NCBI GenBank assembly: GCA_947589005.1
Contig: CANPZO010000023.1
Location: forward strand, 1-43,314
Length of the DNA stretch: 43,314 nucleotides
Direction: 5' to 3'
Origin: an uncultured Clostridia bacterium
Lineage (GTDB): Bacteria > Bacillota > Clostridia > UMGS1883
The stretch's first letter is position 1. Each line of letters opens with the position of its first letter. Shown here piece by piece: positions 43,148 to 43,314 of this stretch. Position numbers and translations under genes: made by a program. Under the pieces are notes generated by a model. The model was not told the DNA's origin, searched no databases, and worked only from the letters and a program-made list of their open reading frames with translations.

Positions 43148-43176
43148 GAAAACCCGCTCGTAATGAGCGGGTTTTC
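43148..43176 (+). terminator. Terminator after the GH43-GH51 gene
   Basis: GAAAACCCGCTC (43148-43159) pairs perfectly with GAGCGGGTTTTC (43165-43176) around GTAAT. Confidence 0.92.
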
Positions 43177-43314
43177 TTAAAATTGCTGCCCTTGAACTAC
43201 GAACGAAAATCACCACTCGGCGGCGTCGGGGCAAAGCCGGTGCTGTCAATAGTTTTTCGCAAATTCGTCTCTGCCAAAATGAAGTTTCTGGCCGGGAAGC
43301 CCGGCGAGGGGGCT
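43177..43314. other. Right edge without a supported gene
   Basis: A minus-strand open frame runs from the edge to a TAG at 43197-43199 (about 39 codons, incomplete). I do not recognise it, and it may be part of a dispersed repeat rather than a gene. Confidence 0.35.

Overview
This 43 kb window is chromosomal DNA of a spore-forming, anaerobic-type Firmicute, most likely a gut member of class Clostridia. The pointers are a germination protease (gpr), the rpsL-rpsG-fusA-tuf order, strong AGGAGG ribosome-binding sites, the P-loop and metal-export gene types, BspA-like leucine-rich repeats, a copper-amine-oxidase stalk protein and a plant-polysaccharide enzyme set. The native DNA is GC-rich. One island (about 17.1-20.3 kb) is plainly AT-rich and foreign. 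Most transcription units have an easily read promoter with exactly 17 bases between the -35 and -10 hexamers, many of them fully consensus, so the promoter calls are better than usual.

Layout. 0-1.9 kb: partial dispersed repeat, hicAB toxin-antitoxin, HAD phosphatase and HxlR regulator, all leftward. 1.9-9.4 kb, rightward: gpr, the Fe-S genes nifS and nifU, then the str operon (rpsL, rpsG, fusA) and tuf. 9.4-12.1 kb: secreted leucine-rich repeat protein. 12.1-14.4 kb, leftward: cadC-like repressor and metal-exporting P1B ATPase. 14.6-16.0 kb: glutamate dehydrogenase. 16.1-16.8 kb: small SMC/ABC-type ATPase, leftward. 16.97 kb: tRNA-Ser(GGA). 17.2-20.2 kb: AT-rich island with an IS3-type transposase divergent from an ImmA/IrrE metallopeptidase plus DUF4411 PIN-like pair (a likely toxin-antitoxin module). 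20.3-21.2 kb: internally deleted IS256-family element and repeat debris. 21.2-23.9 kb: TetR regulator divergent from a carboxymuconolactone-decarboxylase/cupin protein and a flavodoxin lipoprotein. 24.0-26.9 kb: GHL10-type glycan hydrolase and MltG, divergent. 26.9-29.2 kb: intracellular GH51 arabinofuranosidase. 29.3-32.1 kb: small clostridial protein and an orphan solute-binding lipoprotein. 32.3-34.9 kb, leftward: copper-amine-oxidase-domain secreted protein, DUF4367 membrane protein and ECF sigma factor. 35.0-37.6 kb, leftward: thrS and eda. 37.8-43.0 kb: a 1732-residue secreted GH43-GH51 enzyme.

How parts fit together. The secreted GH43-GH51 enzyme should release arabinose side chains outside the cell, and the cytosolic GH51 should finish imported arabino-oligosaccharides. 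The solute-binding lipoprotein might capture sugars but has no permease beside it. The ECF sigma gene overlaps a membrane DUF4367 protein that may act as its anti-sigma factor.

The most unusual signals are regulatory. (1) The GHL10 and mltG genes carry mirror-image copies of one promoter plus a structured 5' leader, as if two glycan-strand enzymes were under a shared RNA or protein control. (2) The transposase and the ImmA/DUF4411 pair face each other across a perfect 10-bp inverted repeat whose two arms each cover one -35 box. (3) The TetR region has the same mirrored design. (4) A foldback repeat occurs twice, once whole and once cut short.
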